Assembly (NCBI GenBank): GCA_009917695.1
Contig: JAACJG010000010.1
Span: 1-64,000 of the forward strand
Direction: 5' to 3'
Origin: Candidatus Rifleibacterium amylolyticum
Lineage (GTDB): Bacteria > Muiribacteriota > Ozemobacteria > Ozemobacterales > Ozemobacteraceae
Length of the DNA stretch: 64,000 nucleotides
A model generated the notes under the pieces. That model ran no database searches, had not been told where the DNA came from, and saw only the letters and a list, made by a program, of their open reading frames with translations. A program made the position numbers and the translations under genes. This document shows positions 44,271-54,040 of this stretch, piece after piece (the first letter of the stretch is position 1; every line of letters starts with the position of its first letter).

Positions 44271-44507
44271 CGTGCTCTCCTGCTGGTGTCTACAATAGAG
44301 ACAGTCCCCGATTTTTTTACTGCAACAATATATCACGTTGAAACAACTGCATGAACCGTCTTTACATTTATTAACAGAAATATCATAACCCTCATCCGGC
44401 GCGACCTGTCGTCATAAATTTGAGATTCGCCGGGATGACTGTTGAAACGCCGGCAAATGATGTAAAATTGTACATATGAAGCTTGAGTTGCTGGCAGGAG
44501 TTAAACT

Positions 44508-45533
44508 ATGAAAAAGCCGATTTTATCTGTAATCTTGATGCTGTCGTTTGCGTGCTCGCTTCTGGCCCAGGCGGGCGGGCCTTTCGAAGTCAACGTCAGC
44601 GATGTCGATGCAAAGGCGTCGGTCATCGCAACCGCTACTGCCAATACCGCTGATACCGCCGAAGATAAAGCCGCCAGGAAGGGACTGCTCGCAAAAATAC
44701 TCGACCTGCTTGGCTCGGTAGCCTCAGCCCTGTTTGGCGTTTCGAACGCCGAAGCCGGAACGCTCGACGCTCTCGATCGTTCGCTGGCCAACATGCAGCA
44801 ACAGGAAAAAACGGCCGGTTCTGCGGCAAAGGGCGCAGTCGCATCAGTTACTGCAGCCATCGACAAGAAACTGGCAGACCTCAAAACGAAGGCGCCGGCG
44901 CTGGTCAGGCACGAATCGACCGGCGGCAGCAGTGCCACCGTTGGCTCTAAAGATTTCAAAAGCTGGTTCGCTGCTGCGGCAAAATTCAGCTCCGGCTGGA
45001 ATTTCCCCGACGTTACCAATAAATACGGTCAGAAGATCAGCCGCGAGGATTATCTGCGCGCTATCATCTGGATCGAAAGCCGTGGTGTTCACAAAGACAG
45101 TCGCGGCCGCGTTACCAAAAGCTGGGCCGGCGCTCTTGGGTTCATGCAGTTGATGCCCAACACCGCGAAGGGCCTCGGAGTAAATGCCTCTGACCCCGCC
45201 CAGAACCTCAAGGGCGGTTCCAGATATCTTGGCGAAATTTTCAACAGCGGCCATGTCAGCAAAAAAAGCGGCGCTGAAAAGCTGATAATGGGAGCATGCG
45301 CCTATAACCTCGGGCCATTTTCCAAAAGTATGAAAAAGTCCTGGGAAGAATTCAAAACCGCTAAAATGCCGGTTGAAACCAGGTCATACGGCCTCAAAAT
45401 GAAAATGGCACTGGGACTCGAACTGAGTGCTGACGAAAAGAAGCTTGCCGCCAAGTGGTTCGTGCCTTCGCATCAAACAGTTGACGAATTTACCGATGAG
45501 TTTTACGCTCATGCACAGGGAATTGCCAGATAA
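44508..45533 (+). CDS. Secreted lytic transglycosylase (SLT domain)
   Basis: A 341-residue protein with a signal peptide (ILSVILMLSFACSLLAQA), an Ala-rich coiled region of about 130 residues and an SLT-type lysozyme-like domain from about residue 160. The catalytic Glu is E190 in IIWIESRG, followed by GALGFMQLMPNTAKGLGV and ACAYNLGP. The loop HKDSRGRVTKSW between the catalytic Glu and GALG is longer than in Slt70-like enzymes. It cleaves peptidoglycan, perhaps to let pilus, secretion or flagellar structures pass. GGAG lies 9-12 bases before the ATG. It is followed after 9 bases by a small secreted protein. Confidence 0.9.
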   Translation: MKKPILSVILMLSFACSLLAQAGGPFEVNVSDVDAKASVIATATANTADTAEDKAARKGLLAKILDLLGSVASALFGVSNAEAGTLDALDRSLANMQQQEKTAGSAAKGAVASVTAAIDKKLADLKTKAPALVRHESTGGSSATVGSKDFKSWFAAAAKFSSGWNFPDVTNKYGQKISREDYLRAIIWIESRGVHKDSRGRVTKSWAGALGFMQLMPNTAKGLGVNASDPAQNLKGGSRYLGEIFNSGHVSKKSGAEKLIMGACAYNLGPFSKSMKKSWEEFKTAKMPVETRSYGLKMKMALGLELSADEKKLAAKWFVPSHQTVDEFTDEFYAHAQGIAR

Positions 45534-45542
45534 GGAAAAATT

Positions 45543-46061
45543 ATGAAAAAATTCATCTTTTCAGTTCTGATTGTGTTGTTATCGAGTATCAATGCGGGCT
45601 ACGCCCAGCCTTCAGAGCGTTCGATCATCGCCGAAATGCCGCATGGCAAGCTGGTTCTCGAACGCACGGCCATCCCGGACGGGCTGGCTTTCAACGATCG
45701 CATAACGCTTGAACAGGGAGATGAAGTCATCGAAGTTTTCGAGTCGGAAGGCCGCGCGATTCAGCAGGTGCTGCACGAAGATCTCGACGGCGACGGCATC
45801 GGCGAACTGCTCATTCAGATGGATCTCGGCGGCTCAGGCGGCTATCGCGAGTTTGAACTGCTGCATTACAAAGAAGGCGTTTATCTGCCGGTCTGGCTCG
45901 AAACCGGCTATGCCGCCGGCGAAGCTTCGATTGAAGACCGCGACGGCACCGGTCATAAGCTGGTTTACATCGCCTACACCGACACCGATGTCGAACCCGA
46001 GGTCGAAGACACGGCCATTTTCGACTTCACCGACGGCACCCTGAAGCGCCGCCAGAAGTGA
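45543..46061 (+). CDS. Small secreted protein with DxDGDG motif
   Basis: A 172-residue protein with a clear signal peptide (FIFSVLIVLLSSINAGYA). The mature part has DLDGDGIGELLIQMDLGGSGG, an FG-GAP or EF-hand-like calcium-binding loop, and a second acidic segment near the C-terminus (DTDVEPEVEDTA). It is probably periplasmic or exported. AAGGAAAA lies just before the start. It is coupled to the transglycosylase gene and may serve the same cell-wall process. Confidence 0.75.
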   Translation: MKKFIFSVLIVLLSSINAGYAQPSERSIIAEMPHGKLVLERTAIPDGLAFNDRITLEQGDEVIEVFESEGRAIQQVLHEDLDGDGIGELLIQMDLGGSGGYREFELLHYKEGVYLPVWLETGYAAGEASIEDRDGTGHKLVYIAYTDTDVEPEVEDTAIFDFTDGTLKRRQK

Positions 46062-46103
46062 ATGCTGGAGACATCCGCAGATCCCGCCGATTTAACCGAT
46101 TAT

Positions 46104-46257
46104 TAGTGGTCTGTCAACATTGAATCGCATGGTAAAAAATGGTCATTGCGAGGAGCGTAGCGACGAAGCAATCCTTATGCCAACAGGATTGCTTCGTCGG
46201 GCTGGCGCCCTACTCGCAATGACGGCAAACTACACGTTCAACTTTGGCAGAGCATTA
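46104..46257. repeat. MITE-like element, copy 2
   Basis: Flanked by TTAGT on both sides (46103-46107 and 46255-46259), consistent with a TA target duplication. The left end GTGGTCTGTCAACATTGAAT is complemented by a right end TTCAACTTTGGCAGAGCA. The inner part is the ATTGCGAGGAGCG...GAAGCAATC / GATTGCTTCG...CTCGCAATGAC palindrome, which can fold into a long hairpin. Confidence 0.85.
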
Positions 46258-46293
46258 GTCCTCTGTCTAAAAAAGAGCGGACGACCTTAGCTA

Positions 46294-48855
46294 ATGATGC
46301 AAACATCGCGCGGGTTTCCGGTAGAAGAGAGTCTGCCGCAGATAAGGGCCGCTCTTGCCGCTAATCGCGATGTGATTCTGTCAGCGGCCCCGGGTGCCGG
46401 CAAGTCAACGATAGTGCCGCTGGCGCTTAAAGACGAAACCTGGCTGGCCGGAAAGCGCATCCTGATTCTGCAACCGCGCCGTATCGCTGCCGTGGCCCTG
46501 GCCCGGCGCATGGCCAGCCTCGATGGCTCGCCACCGGGCGCCGTGATTGGTCATAAGGTGCGTTTTGACAGCAATATTACCGCAACGACACGTATCGAAG
46601 TCCTCACCGAAGGCATTTTAACCCGTCGTCTCCAGAAAGACCCGCTGCTCGAAGATGTCGCTCTGGTAATCTTCGATGAGTTTCATGAACGTTCGGTTCA
46701 CACTGATCTCTGTCTGGCCCTGTGTCGCGAGATAAAGCGTGAAGTGAGGCCTGACCTCAGGCTGATGCTGATGTCGGCGACTGCCGATCTCGAACTGGCA
46801 GCAAGCTTTCTCGATCAGCCTGAACTGGTAGAAGGCAAGGGCTTCTTATATCCGGTAGACATAATCTATCGGTCTTTTGCTGGCGGCCGCAATCGCCTGG
46901 ATGAGCTGGCCCGGGCGATCGCAGCGATAATAGAAGAAGCCGGGCCGGCCGAAGAGTTCCTCGTATTTCTGCCGGGAATGGGCGAAATAATGCGGGTTGC
47001 CGACTATCTGGCCGCGCGCACGGCGACGCGTGAAATCATGATACTGCACGGCTCGCTGCCGGTGAACGAGCAGGAAAAGGTTCTGCAGCCATCAACCAGG
47101 CAACGCATCATTTTGAGCACCAACATTGCCGAAACTTCACTGACCATAGACGGAATAACAGTTGTTATCGACTCCGGCGAGGCGCGCTGGCTGGAAATCG
47201 ATCAGCAGAGCGGCCTTGAACAGCTTAAACTGCATCGCATCAGCCGCTCTTCGGCAGCACAGCGTGCCGGCCGTGCCGGACGCCTCAAGCCCGGCAGGGC
47301 TTATCGTCTCTGGAGCCAGCCAGAACAGCAGCAGCTGGCCGAAAATGACCCGCCCGAAATTCTCAGAATCGACCCGGTTTCGGCCGTTCTGGAGCTTTTT
47401 GCCTGGGGTTGCCGCGACCCGTTGCAGTTCAACTGGTTACAGTCACCCGGCTCCGAAAGAATCGGGCGCGCCGTCGAACTTTTGCAAATGCTCGAAGCAG
47501 TAGATGATGACGGCCGAATCACGGCGACCGGTCGCAAAATGGCGGAACTGCCGGTTGAGCCCCGCCTGGCGCGTATGTTGCTCGTCGCGGCTGAGCTTGG
47601 GGTCATAGAAGCAGCAGCTCTGGCTGCCGCCGTGATTTCAGAAAAAGACTTTATCAGGCCTGCGACTGGCTCTGAAAGCAGCCGCCCGCAGAGAATAGAT
47701 GCTGACCTTGAATGGCGACTTGAGGTTCTGGCTGATCGCACCAGTCTGCAGGGCGGCTTCGATATCGACAGGAATGCGGTCAGAAGAGTGTTCGATGTGC
47801 AAAGGCAGCTGTTAGATCTGCTCGGCAGAAGAGCGAAACCATCGTCTCAGGCTGGTGGCGGCCGCTCGTTACGGCGGGCATTGCTTGCAGCATTCCCGGA
47901 TCGGGTCTGTCTCAGGCGCAGCGAAGAGCGCTCAGGCAACTATACCATCTGCACCGGTCAGGGTTTCGTTATCAGCGAAAGTGGTCTGCTGCCGGGCGAA
48001 ACGCTGATTCTGGCCCTGCGTCTCGATCAGTCGCAGCGGGCTGGAGACGGCAGAATTTTTCTGGCCTGTGCGCTCGAAGAATCTCTGCTGGCTGGCCAGC
48101 ATCTTTATCAGCGTCGCCGCGAACTGTTTTTCAGCCGGTCGCATTCTCGTGTCATGGCACGTGAGCGAATTTTTTACGGCAAACTCATGTTGCGCGAAAA
48201 TGAGACCGCTGTCAGATCAGACGAGACAGACGAAGCCACTGAAATTCTTGTCGCTGCCGCGCTTGCCGAACCAGAAAAGGCGCTGGCAATGGATAGTGAC
48301 GAAAACCGAAATTTCGTTAACCGTGTCGCCACTCTCAAAAGCTGCCCGGCCGGCGCCGATTTTCCAGAAATAGATGAAGACTGGCTGGCAGCGCAGATTT
48401 ACGAACTGGCTGCGTCTTCGCGCGGGTATTCCGACATGCAGCGACAGAAGCTTGAGCAGTTGTATCTGCAGCAGCTGAGCTGGAAAGACCGCGAGAAGTT
48501 CGAAAAACTGGTGCCCGAGCGCTTTGTTGTGCCTTCTGGCAGCGCCCTGCGCCTTAAGTATCAGGCTGAAGGCGCACCGATTCTGGCGGTAAAGATTCAG
48601 GAACTTTTCGGTATGGCCCAGACGCCTGCCATCTGCGCCGGTCAGTGCCGCTTGCTGGTACATCTGCTGTCGCCGGCGGGGCGGCCGGTGCAGATAACCG
48701 CCGATCTCGCCTCATTCTGGCAGACCAGCTATCCGCAGGTGATAAAAGAGCTCAAGGGCCGCTACCCGAAACACCCATGGCCTGACGATCCCGGCAGCGC
48801 CACCGCCAGCCGCGGCACCAAAAAGCAGATCGCCCGCCGTATGCCGAAGGCATAA
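46294..48855 (+). CDS. hrpB: ATP-dependent RNA helicase HrpB
   Basis: An 853-residue DEAH-type helicase of the HrpB subfamily. Motifs: Walker A SAAPGAGKST (about residues 30-39), QPRRIAAVALARRMA, DEFHER (motif II), MSATAD (motif III), STNIAETSLTIDGI and QRAGRAGR (motif VI). The helicase-associated domains and the HrpB-specific C-terminal domain ending in PKHPWPDDP follow. The role in bacteria is not firmly known, although HrpB-type enzymes unwind RNA. No clear ribosome-binding site precedes the ATG. It is flanked on both sides by MITE-like repeats. Confidence 0.94.
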   Translation: MMQTSRGFPVEESLPQIRAALAANRDVILSAAPGAGKSTIVPLALKDETWLAGKRILILQPRRIAAVALARRMASLDGSPPGAVIGHKVRFDSNITATTRIEVLTEGILTRRLQKDPLLEDVALVIFDEFHERSVHTDLCLALCREIKREVRPDLRLMLMSATADLELAASFLDQPELVEGKGFLYPVDIIYRSFAGGRNRLDELARAIAAIIEEAGPAEEFLVFLPGMGEIMRVADYLAARTATREIMILHGSLPVNEQEKVLQPSTRQRIILSTNIAETSLTIDGITVVIDSGEARWLEIDQQSGLEQLKLHRISRSSAAQRAGRAGRLKPGRAYRLWSQPEQQQLAENDPPEILRIDPVSAVLELFAWGCRDPLQFNWLQSPGSERIGRAVELLQMLEAVDDDGRITATGRKMAELPVEPRLARMLLVAAELGVIEAAALAAAVISEKDFIRPATGSESSRPQRIDADLEWRLEVLADRTSLQGGFDIDRNAVRRVFDVQRQLLDLLGRRAKPSSQAGGGRSLRRALLAAFPDRVCLRRSEERSGNYTICTGQGFVISESGLLPGETLILALRLDQSQRAGDGRIFLACALEESLLAGQHLYQRRRELFFSRSHSRVMARERIFYGKLMLRENETAVRSDETDEATEILVAAALAEPEKALAMDSDENRNFVNRVATLKSCPAGADFPEIDEDWLAAQIYELAASSRGYSDMQRQKLEQLYLQQLSWKDREKFEKLVPERFVVPSGSALRLKYQAEGAPILAVKIQELFGMAQTPAICAGQCRLLVHLLSPAGRPVQITADLASFWQTSYPQVIKELKGRYPKHPWPDDPGSATASRGTKKQIARRMPKA

Positions 48856-48859
48856 GCGG

Positions 48860-49045
48860 ATTCTCTCAGATTGAATTCTTGAACTCATGTGTGACAGAGG
48901 ACTAGTCCTCTGTCACATTTGAATGTGTGCTTAAAAACTGTCATTGCGAGGAGCGGAGCGACGAAGCAATCTCTATGACAATGGGATTGCTTCGCTCCGC
49001 TCGCAATGACAGATAATACCCAGATTCAATGTTGACAGACCACTA
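48860..49045. repeat. Two adjacent MITE-like elements, mini form plus copy 3
   Basis: A mini-element of about 45 bases (TCTCAGATTGAATTCTTGAACTC...GTGACAGAGGAC) abuts a full copy whose left end is GTCCTCTGTCACATTTGAAT and right end ATTCAATGTTGACAGACCAC. The junction is a perfect 26-bp palindrome centred on ACTAGT (48892-48917). The full copy is bordered by CTAGT on both sides, a TA duplication. The right CTAG supplies the stop codon of the cyclase gene at 49043. Confidence 0.85.
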
Positions 49046-50902
49046 GTCGGCTGGCTTTTCTTCGAGCATTTCCAGCAGTTCGTATACTTCCTGCGGGCGG
49101 CTTTTACCTTTCAGCACCAGCGGTTCGAGCTCGTTGAATTTGACGAGATGACCGATTTCGCGCCAGACAGCGTCAGAAAACAGTATCTGACCGGGAAGCG
49201 CCTTGCTTTCGAGCCTGGCAGCAGTGTTTACAGCATCGCCCAGCGCGGTGTATTCCTTGTGGTTGTCGGAACCGAGGTTGCCGACGAAGGCCTCGCCACT
49301 ATGAATGCCGATACCGATGTCGAATACCTGACCCCTGGCTTTCTGCCAGCTTTTTCGCAGATTTTTCAATTCTTCGCGCATTTCGCAGGCAGTCTTAACC
49401 GCGCGGAAAGCAGCGTCAGCCTGTGATATCGGTGCTCCGAAAAGAATCATGATCGCATCACCGATGAACTTGTCGATCGTGCCGCCATTGCGAAAGATTA
49501 TCTCGGTCATTTTGTTGAAATATTCGTTGAGCAGCTTGCTGATCTCCCAGGGATCCATGTGTTCAGACATATGGGTGAACCCTCTGATATCTGAAAAGAC
49601 GACAGTGATGACTTTCTTTTCACCCTGTGCGGTTTTTTCGTATTCATTGCGGGTGATGAGTTTGGCTACTTCTGGCGAAACATACTTCTGTAGTATGGCA
49701 AAGAGGTTCTGCTGCTCGATTCGGGCCTGTCGGTATTTGGCGAATGCCGACCACAGGTATATTGCGAGCAGGCTGGTTGCCAGAAGAAAATAATTGATCA
49801 GCAGCCCGGAAGAAAAAAACAGGTAAAAGGCCAAGAACAGGCATGACAAAAGAACCGTCAGCAGCAGAGCGAAACTGGCCAACGGGCTGATCATAGCAGT
49901 TATTGCAGCGAATGCGGCGTTGCCAAGCAACATGCCTGAAAATGCCAGGGTCGGAGAGGGTGCGCGGATGACTTTGTTGTTGAGAAGGTTTTCGATGACA
50001 TTGGCGAGAATGACGACGCCGTATTCCTGTTTGCGTTTTGGAAACAGACTGAAAGACAGAGCTGGAATATCCTGAAAATCACGGTATAGCGGATCAATTA
50101 CACCGACCAGAACGATTCTGTTTTCGATGAGCTTTTCATGGATCTTTCTTTGCGCCTCGCCCGCTTCGATGAATTCAGAAAAAGGAATGACATAAAAGTT
50201 ATTGATATCGCCTATGTAGTTTATGAAACTGTAGCCTTCATACAGCTTCAACTTTGTCGTCAGCCTGTTTTCAGGTCGCCGGTAAAAGGAAAGCTCGTTG
50301 CTTTCGCTGTTTAACTCCAGTTTCCCGAGTCTTTCCATTATTGCGAGGGGCAGCGAGTAGATCGTGTCATTGCCCAGTCTTTTGAAAGGCAGGTAGCGTC
50401 TGCGTATTGAGTCTGTGTCGTCTCTAATACCTCTGAAAATATTGACGTAGCCATGTGACAGCAGGTCATTGCCGATTTCTTTCCAGGGTTCGATATAGAT
50501 TTCCTGTTGGTCAGACCCGGTCGAGGCCTGAAACGTAGAGCTCATGACAATTGAACCGGGATAGGAAGCAAGACTGCCGATAAGAGCAGCATCGTCGTCG
50601 CTGCTGAGTCGTCGTTCGAAAATAACATCGAAAGCCAGAACCGCCGGTCGCAGATCGGCGGTTCTGTTGATGAGCTCAGCATAGACGCTTCGTGGAATGA
50701 CGCCGGAACGGCTGATGTCGTATTTGTTGAAAGAATCACTGTCGATGCCGATTATAACGACATCATCCGATCTGGCTGCGAAATTCTTCAGGTTGATCAG
50801 AATATCGTACGAATAATTCATCAGATAATTATTCGCACTTGAGAAGTAAAGCAGGCACAGCACAAAAAGCGACTGCAGGAGAGGATATAGAACTTTTCTC
50901 AC
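49043..50902 (-). CDS. CHASE2-domain class III adenylate/guanylate cyclase
   Basis: A 619-residue protein: N-terminal TM, extracytoplasmic CHASE2 sensor (about residues 40-310, DVVIIGIDSDSF, PAVLAFDVIF), three TM segments at about 315-390 and a cyclase domain at about 425-600. All catalytic positions are present: metal D438 (SDIRGF) and D482 (KFIGDAIM), Lys K478, and N559/R563 in VNTAAR, so it can form active homodimers. Product is probably cAMP (Lys/Thr pattern). It follows a FecR-like lipoprotein gene by 7 bases at the end of a prepilin operon. The stop TAG is provided by a MITE-like repeat. Confidence 0.92.
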   Translation of the reverse strand: MRKVLYPLLQSLFVLCLLYFSSANNYLMNYSYDILINLKNFAARSDDVVIIGIDSDSFNKYDISRSGVIPRSVYAELINRTADLRPAVLAFDVIFERRLSSDDDAALIGSLASYPGSIVMSSTFQASTGSDQQEIYIEPWKEIGNDLLSHGYVNIFRGIRDDTDSIRRRYLPFKRLGNDTIYSLPLAIMERLGKLELNSESNELSFYRRPENRLTTKLKLYEGYSFINYIGDINNFYVIPFSEFIEAGEAQRKIHEKLIENRIVLVGVIDPLYRDFQDIPALSFSLFPKRKQEYGVVILANVIENLLNNKVIRAPSPTLAFSGMLLGNAAFAAITAMISPLASFALLLTVLLSCLFLAFYLFFSSGLLINYFLLATSLLAIYLWSAFAKYRQARIEQQNLFAILQKYVSPEVAKLITRNEYEKTAQGEKKVITVVFSDIRGFTHMSEHMDPWEISKLLNEYFNKMTEIIFRNGGTIDKFIGDAIMILFGAPISQADAAFRAVKTACEMREELKNLRKSWQKARGQVFDIGIGIHSGEAFVGNLGSDNHKEYTALGDAVNTAARLESKALPGQILFSDAVWREIGHLVKFNELEPLVLKGKSRPQEVYELLEMLEEKPAD

Positions 50903-50909
50903 AGGTTTC

Positions 50910-51593
50910 TTACTGTCTGCCTTCCAGGTTTATGTCGGTTTTGAGTGATTCTTTGTCGCGTGAATAGAGCTTGTCATCATCGGCATTCGCTGGATCATAG
51001 GGCCGTATTTCTGGTGCGCCGCGCGTCTCTTTGTTGTAAACCCATTGCTGGTTGGCTTCTACCGACAACTTTGAATCTGCCAGGCTGACGCCGACCTTTC
51101 CGCGTACCAGCGCAACCGAAATTTCGGCCTTTGTGTTCTCAACGCGGCCCATGGTCTGATAAATCGATACAACCACTTCATCGGTGGTGATTTCAAAGTT
51201 GCTGGAGCGGTTTTCGACCGGAGGCACGAAGAATGTCATCAGTCCGCTGACCAGATTAACGACAAAGGTCTTGCCGTCATTTTTGAGCGGTTTGATTACC
51301 AGTTTGCTGTTGGCACTGTTTTTTTCGCTGTAAAAGAGGTTAACTTTTGAATTGTCATGCAGATAGCTGATGGTTGCCATTGAATCTTTGCCGACTTCGA
51401 TGCTGTCATTCTCTTTGAGCTGCTGATCTTTAACCGCTGCAACAGAATTTACCTTCACTTCGCCGGTAAAATCACTGATTTTTGCCAGAATCGAAGAAGA
51501 GCCGCTGCCGGCTTCGCACCCGGTGAATCCGAGCAGAGCCACAAGCAAAAATAGACTGACAGTGACATTCAGAAACAGACTTTTGTTTTTCAT
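50910..51593 (-). CDS. FecR domain lipoprotein
   Basis: A 227-residue exported protein with a lipoprotein-type signal (LLVALLGFTGC) and a FecR domain: ISDFTGEVKVNS, LKENDSIEVGKDSMATI, TFVVNLVSGLMTF and VALVRGKVGVS. In many bacteria FecR-like periplasmic proteins stand next to CHASE2 cyclases and are thought to bind or tune the sensor. Here the cyclase gene follows directly. It is preceded by a 48-base gap with GAGGAAAAGG as ribosome-binding site. Confidence 0.9.
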   Translation of the reverse strand: MKNKSLFLNVTVSLFLLVALLGFTGCEAGSGSSSILAKISDFTGEVKVNSVAAVKDQQLKENDSIEVGKDSMATISYLHDNSKVNLFYSEKNSANSKLVIKPLKNDGKTFVVNLVSGLMTFFVPPVENRSSNFEITTDEVVVSIYQTMGRVENTKAEISVALVRGKVGVSLADSKLSVEANQQWVYNKETRGAPEIRPYDPANADDDKLYSRDKESLKTDINLEGRQ

Positions 51594-51641
51594 AACCTTT
51601 TCCTCCTCGATTTGGCTGACTCATCACTGAATCAGTGTTTA

Positions 51642-53447
51642 CTAATCTCGCAATGATGCCTCATACTGAAGGCGGCAACGCTCGAGATACTCGGTCACCG
51701 CCTGTCGTCCTCTGCTTAGATAGACATCACACAGCTCATCCATATTGACATCGTAGGGCGCCGAAACAAGATTGACGCTTTGGGCACCTCTGGCCACCGC
51801 GTCTATTTTGCTCAACTCAGCCTTCAGCTGGTTGAGTTTACCACCCAGAGTGTTGAACTTCTGAATCTTTTTGATCAATTCTTTGAGTCTGGTGGCAGAA
51901 AAACTGTTGAATTGCAGCAGTTTCTGTCTTTCGCACTCAACGAACTCGACACCGGCAAGATAATTGTTATCGCTGTAGAAACTGTGCAACAGGCTGAGGG
52001 TGGCGCTGGCCTGCTGTGTCAGTTCAGATGCCGACCGGCGCGGTCCCGAAACAGTGAGACGGGAACTGTTAATGCTGGCCAGTTGATAGAAAGACAGCAT
52101 GCTTCTGCTGTATTTCTGCAGCTGCCGGGGTGTCAGCTTTCGGTAGTCAGACTGCAGAAGCCCGTTAACGCGGGTAAATGCTTCCTGCATGCTTTGCGAA
52201 TATTCCTGCGGCAGACTTTCAGAAATGGCGACGAAGCGGCTGATCCGCGTGCTGTCGCGGTCTTTTTCTGAGGCAGAAAGCAGATAACGCATCGCCATTA
52301 TGGGAACCTGATAATTGAACATGGCATCAGGGCTGGGAGGAGCTATGCCGGCGGGTTTCAACGCCACAAGAATATCGTCGATCGGATCGATTATCACTTC
52401 CAGAACCTGCAGGGCCCATTGTGCTTTCTGCACCGAATTGTCCATGACCTTAACCGTAGAAACCACATCATCTTGATCGCCAATCTGTGCCAGTTCGGAG
52501 TTCAGCTCGGAGATAGCTTCCTGATATAGTTCCAGGGCGCAATGCAGAACAAGAATCTGTTTGAAGGCGGCCTCGGCCCGTGGGCGGTCCGGAGCATTTT
52601 CGGGCATGCCGAGATCCACTATTTTCATGGTGCTGAAGGTTGATGCCTTGCAGTCTCTCTCAATACCGGCAACAAGTGCACTCAATGAAAAGCCGCCTCT
52701 GGACAGATCGGCTTCGATGCTGGTGTAGATGTCGCTGGCAATTTCCTTGAAGAGATTCTTCTGTATCTCCTCGTAAGTAGCTGATGACATGCTGCTGACC
52801 GGGCAAACGATTTTGGTTGCCAGCTTGAAAGGGTTCGGGTCGGGCTGGCTGAGGCCATTATATCTGACGGTCACCTCGATAATTTTTACGAGCCCGACCG
52901 GTTTTGCCTGAGAGTCGTTGCTTATCTTGAGATCGTATGAATACTTTTCCAGCTCATTGACATTGAGAAACGTCTTGAAGCCGCTTTCACTGCCTCTGAA
53001 CATGTCATTCTCAGGTTTGAATTCTATGATTCCGAAATAGAAACCGGACTCTTTATCGGCGTCGGTATAACTGATAACCGGAATATCGCTAAGCTCAACC
53101 TTGTAATCAGGCTTGTTCAGCAGCTGGTTAAAGTTGATACTCGATGAAATCGGGTTGACCAGACATGAACTCCGGTCAGGTGTGGTGTTGCTGCTGAGAT
53201 TGTTGATACCGGCGAGAAAGTTGGGGTTGACCTCGATGCGCTCTTTCATCAGCTTTATGACTACATCTGCGATATAGGCGCGGGTCAGATATTCTGAATT
53301 CATGTGATGCTGCTTTTTGGTCGACACAAAGCTGTTGGCAATGAAATAAATGAAAAAAGCCAGCAACACCACGGCAAAAATCATTTCAATGATGGTAAAA
53401 CCGCGACACGGCCCGATAATTGCCTTGTTTGAACGAATGCTATTCAT
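51642..53447 (-). CDS. Large prepilin-like protein (601 residues)
   Basis: The leader CRGFTIIEMIFAVVLLAFFIYFI is a class III prepilin signal and membrane helix. The remaining ~550 residues are mostly helical with heptad-like stretches (about 320-560), far larger than normal pilins, and match no family I recognise. It overlaps the preceding PilX-like gene by ATGA and is followed by fecR and the CHASE2 cyclase, so it belongs to a five-gene operon. It may be a minor pilin whose head reports to the FecR/cyclase pair; that is speculation. Confidence 0.8.
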   Translation of the reverse strand: MNSIRSNKAIIGPCRGFTIIEMIFAVVLLAFFIYFIANSFVSTKKQHHMNSEYLTRAYIADVVIKLMKERIEVNPNFLAGINNLSSNTTPDRSSCLVNPISSSINFNQLLNKPDYKVELSDIPVISYTDADKESGFYFGIIEFKPENDMFRGSESGFKTFLNVNELEKYSYDLKISNDSQAKPVGLVKIIEVTVRYNGLSQPDPNPFKLATKIVCPVSSMSSATYEEIQKNLFKEIASDIYTSIEADLSRGGFSLSALVAGIERDCKASTFSTMKIVDLGMPENAPDRPRAEAAFKQILVLHCALELYQEAISELNSELAQIGDQDDVVSTVKVMDNSVQKAQWALQVLEVIIDPIDDILVALKPAGIAPPSPDAMFNYQVPIMAMRYLLSASEKDRDSTRISRFVAISESLPQEYSQSMQEAFTRVNGLLQSDYRKLTPRQLQKYSRSMLSFYQLASINSSRLTVSGPRRSASELTQQASATLSLLHSFYSDNNYLAGVEFVECERQKLLQFNSFSATRLKELIKKIQKFNTLGGKLNQLKAELSKIDAVARGAQSVNLVSAPYDVNMDELCDVYLSRGRQAVTEYLERCRLQYEASLRD

Positions 53448-54040
53448 GTCTGGCTCAACTCAGGCGGCAGATCTTCTGATGCTGTGCCGCTGCTTTCTGT
53501 CTCATCGACGAACAACGACACACCTTCGCCAATAGTGTCGATGAGATCGCGCTTGTAGACTTCATAGTACTTATGGCGGCAGATCATGTCGCCCGTTCTG
53601 CGATTTTCAATAATCACTGAAATTATGATTATCTTCTGATCGTCTTGCACTGTCGAGCTTATATCGCCGCGGTAATCGAGGTTTGCCGCCAGCCAGGGGT
53701 CGCTTTTGTACATTTCGGCGATCGAGGCCTGCAGGTTACCTGCCCAGGTTCCGGCGCCTGCGCCGGTAGCCGGGAACGTCTGCTTTTCCTTGAAAAACCG
53801 CTCGCTCCAGGGCGCGCTGTAGGCTTGCGCTGTCAGAAACACGTGAATTGCGTCGGCCATTAATGCTGCTTTGGTGTTGACCACGAAATTTTTGCTGGAA
53901 CCTCTTTCCTGGTTAGTTATTATCCATAGCGAAAAGATGCCGATAGAAAGTGTCGAAAACAGAACGAGAACGACAGGCAGAGCCATACCGCAGCGACTTC
54001 TGCGGTTATGGCTGCTATTAATATCTGACTGCTCTTGCAT
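53444..54040 (-). CDS. PilX-like pilus assembly protein
   Basis: A 198-residue protein with basic leader (NRRSRCG) and a hydrophobic helix MALPVVLVLFSTLSIGIFSLWII followed by TNQERGSSKNFVVNTKAALMADAIHVFL, the PilX-like pattern without the canonical FTLxE. It overlaps both neighbours (23 and 4 bases), so translation is coupled. C-terminal third is acidic and rich in Ser and Glu. Confidence 0.75.
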   Translation of the reverse strand: MQEQSDINSSHNRRSRCGMALPVVLVLFSTLSIGIFSLWIITNQERGSSKNFVVNTKAALMADAIHVFLTAQAYSAPWSERFFKEKQTFPATGAGAGTWAGNLQASIAEMYKSDPWLAANLDYRGDISSTVQDDQKIIIISVIIENRRTGDMICRHKYYEVYKRDLIDTIGEGVSLFVDETESSGTASEDLPPELSQT

